Shown here one piece after another: positions 20,621 through 25,006 of a stretch of DNA of 25,006 bases. Numbering within the stretch: position 1 is the first letter of the stretch; every line of letters starts with the position of its first letter. A model generated the notes under the pieces. That model did not search any database. It was given only the letters and a program-made list of their open reading frames with translations, and had not been told where the DNA came from. The translations under genes and the position numbers were made by a program. The stretch is from Fragilariopsis cylindrus CCMP1102 (taxonomy: Eukaryota > Bacillariophyta > Bacillariophyceae > Bacillariales > Bacillariaceae): positions 1 through 25,006 of the forward strand of contig FMBT01000261.1 of the NCBI GenBank assembly GCA_900095095.1. The letters run 5' to 3'.

Positions 20621-21109
20621 ATGGTAGTAGAAAGACCGGTTATGTATTTAGAGCATGAAGATTGGTCTCCAAGATACGAAGACACATTTTTCACTGTACG
20701 GCTCGATCGTTTCAAGTTGTTCGCTTCGCTACCAGACGCCGGTGCCGATGGTGATGGTGATGATGATGATCATACTGCAGGAGGAAAGACGAACTTTCCC
20801 GCGTATTATTACGAGATCGAAGTCTTTTGCGGAAGACACGAACCGAGAACTGTCTTTCGACGTTACTCTCAGTTTAAATGGCTTTACGAGAAATTACCTA
20901 AAAATTTAAAGAATGGGAGTATCGTTAATGAACGACTGGTATTCCCACCCGGAAGCCCTTGTTTGTGCCATTCTCAAAACGAAGAATTCGCTAAGAATCG
21001 ATCGGAACAACTGAGAGAATTTTTGAAGGATGCTTTGACCAGAAAGGGAGTAGCTAGTCAGGAATATGTTGCTAAATTTCTGGAACTGGATTTTATTTCG
21101 TCGAGATAA
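20621..21109 (+). CDS. PX-domain (phosphoinositide-binding, sorting-nexin-like) protein
   Basis: An intact 162-codon frame that is nearly all PX domain. YYYEIEVFC (62-70) forms the first strands, followed by TVFRRYSQFKWLYEKL (77-92), with RRYSQF being the hallmark phosphoinositide-contacting motif. VFPPGSP (107-113) stands for the Pro-rich loop, and FAKNRSEQLREFLKDAL (123-139) holds the second conserved Arg, R127. An Asp/Gly-rich insertion (38-56) lies in the N-terminal strand region. There is no BAR domain and no membrane segment, so it resembles SNX3/Grd19-type single-domain sorting nexins that bind PI3P on endosomes. That role is inferred from family. Confidence 0.9.
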   Translation: MVVERPVMYLEHEDWSPRYEDTFFTVRLDRFKLFASLPDAGADGDGDDDDHTAGGKTNFPAYYYEIEVFCGRHEPRTVFRRYSQFKWLYEKLPKNLKNGSIVNERLVFPPGSPCLCHSQNEEFAKNRSEQLREFLKDALTRKGVASQEYVAKFLELDFISSR

Positions 21110-23883
<2,774 letters not shown>

Positions 23884-24020
23884 AATTTCTACTACTACAT
23901 TGAAACTTTTACGTCAATTTTCTTTGTGTATGGTGTCTAATAACATTCTAGTTTAATAATTTAAAATACAAGTCAAACTATTTTCATTTAGAGAAAAAGT
24001 TATACGGTACCGTATACATG

Positions 24021-24955
24021 CTATATATCACCACTCAGCATGAATGGCTCTCGAAGGAATTCTAGAAATCCCTCCTTGACATTATTGTTTTGGTTTGTCT
24101 GTTGATTATTCAAATATGATGAAAAATTGCTGCTGTTGTTCCCCGGAACAATTTCATTCTCTTCTTCCCCATCGATCGCTTCATACATGTGATATTGTCC
24201 ATTATGATTAGTGTCATGATTTCCTTCTCCATTTGTTGTTGTTGTTGGTTCTTCTTTCCTAACGTGACCGAACCGATACATGATCAGACCAGATACAACT
24301 ACCACTAAGCCCACAATATCATAAAAACGTAATTCCGAAAATGATGAATGGAAGAAAATGCTAAATGACCGAGTGGAACTACCAACGTCAAACCAAGATA
24401 CATAAGATCGCACGATCCATACTTTAATACGAAAAGCATCGATAATGCATATACAGCTGAATTTAATAATGATATATGTACCCAAAGTGCTGCCGTAGAA
24501 CAGTCATCTGGATGGCATCCTAATTCAATTGTATTCGATTGTACGAAGAGACAATGTATCCCATCCATCCAGTTGGATGTTAGATCTAAAGGTTGTACTT
24601 TTGGACTTGATACAAGACCCGATGGTACAACCAAAAATAATCCACAAACAAATTGAAATAATGATACCCAACCATTAATCAGAATTGGATCTAATGTCGA
24701 TGCTGTTTGTAATGCCACCTGTTTGTATACCGTTGACATGACACTAGGTACCATGATGTAACATAACGATCGACCAAAAGAAACCAAAAAGTCATCATCT
24801 CGTGTAGAAGCTTCTTCTCTCGACACCCAAGCGCAATAGAAATTATTATTATTACTGTCATCATCATCGGTGGTGGTGCGATTGTTACCATCAGTCGTGA
24901 GGAATTGTTGTTGTTGTTGGAAAAAGTTAGGATTGGTTATATTATTATTACTATT
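24021..24955 (-). CDS. CRT-like (chloroquine-resistance-transporter family) DMT permease, frame-broken, start not visible
   Basis: The family is a branch of the drug/metabolite transporter superfamily; plant CLTs sit in the plastid envelope and export thiols. The N-terminal frame is open from 24955 to 24305: an Asn/Gln/Thr/Asp-rich tail, then VPSVMSTVYKQVALQ, LDPILINGWVSLFQF, FLVVPSGLV, LTSNWMDGIHCLF, GCHPDDCSTAALWVHISLLN (the family's Cys-containing loop), VLKYGSCDLMYLGLTLVVPLGHLAF. The frame then switches at an A4 run (24355-24358) and continues SELRFYDIVGLVVVVSGLIMYRFGH, the expected last helix. A hydrophilic Asn/Glu-rich tail ends at the stop at 24021. No ATG is in frame between the upstream stop (24956-24958) and the ATG at 24754, which already lies in the first membrane region. 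So the start must come from another exon, another frame break, or beyond the window. Confidence 0.82.
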
Positions 24956-25006
24956 TCATTTTTACCATACGATAAGCATTCATCCTGATTGGTGCTACAT
25001 TGCAAA

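Overview
The window looks like nuclear DNA from a stramenopile alga, most likely a diatom. The evidence is a protein with an apparent bipartite plastid-targeting presequence (Cys/His-Gly-Phe junction), a CxxC/CxxC plus armadillo protein of a style I associate with diatoms, short GT-AG introns, Asn/Gln/Asp/Ser homopolymer stretches built from trinucleotide repeats, and many microsatellites. There are no operons, phage, transposon or CRISPR features.

Layout, left to right: an unidentified partial ORF on the minus strand at the edge (1-129); a DusA-like tRNA-dihydrouridine synthase (minus, 236-1838) in three frames; a 2 kb gene-free stretch; a long armadillo-repeat protein with an N-terminal Cys4 module (plus, 3903-7495) whose low-complexity linker hops between frames; actin-related protein 4 with one intron (plus, 8895-10948); a PLAC8 Cys-rich membrane protein with one intron and one frame break (minus, 11418-12305); a predicted plastid-targeted membrane protein of unknown role (minus, 13495-14265); a three-exon HAD-like protein (minus, 15015-16534); an MFS transporter (plus, 18338-19999); a PX-domain protein (plus, 20621-21109); RuvB-like 2/reptin (plus, 22321-23883); and a CRT-like (chloroquine-resistance-transporter family) permease (minus, from 24021), broken in frame and without a visible start.

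Functionally the genes are a housekeeping mix. The one pairing with a shared role is Arp4 and RuvBL2, both subunits of INO80/SWR1/NuA4-type chromatin complexes, about 11 kb apart on the same strand.

The most striking pattern is that four conserved genes (Dus, ARM, PLAC8, CRT-like) are interrupted by frame changes. The sites that can be pinned down (two in Dus, one each in PLAC8 and CRT-like, one in ARM) each look like a single missing base at or beside a short homopolymer. The other genes (Arp4, MFS, PX, RuvBL2, HAD, plastid protein) are intact. Residual long-read sequencing error is the simplest explanation; real pseudogenes or recoding are alternatives. I see no convincing previously undescribed system here.
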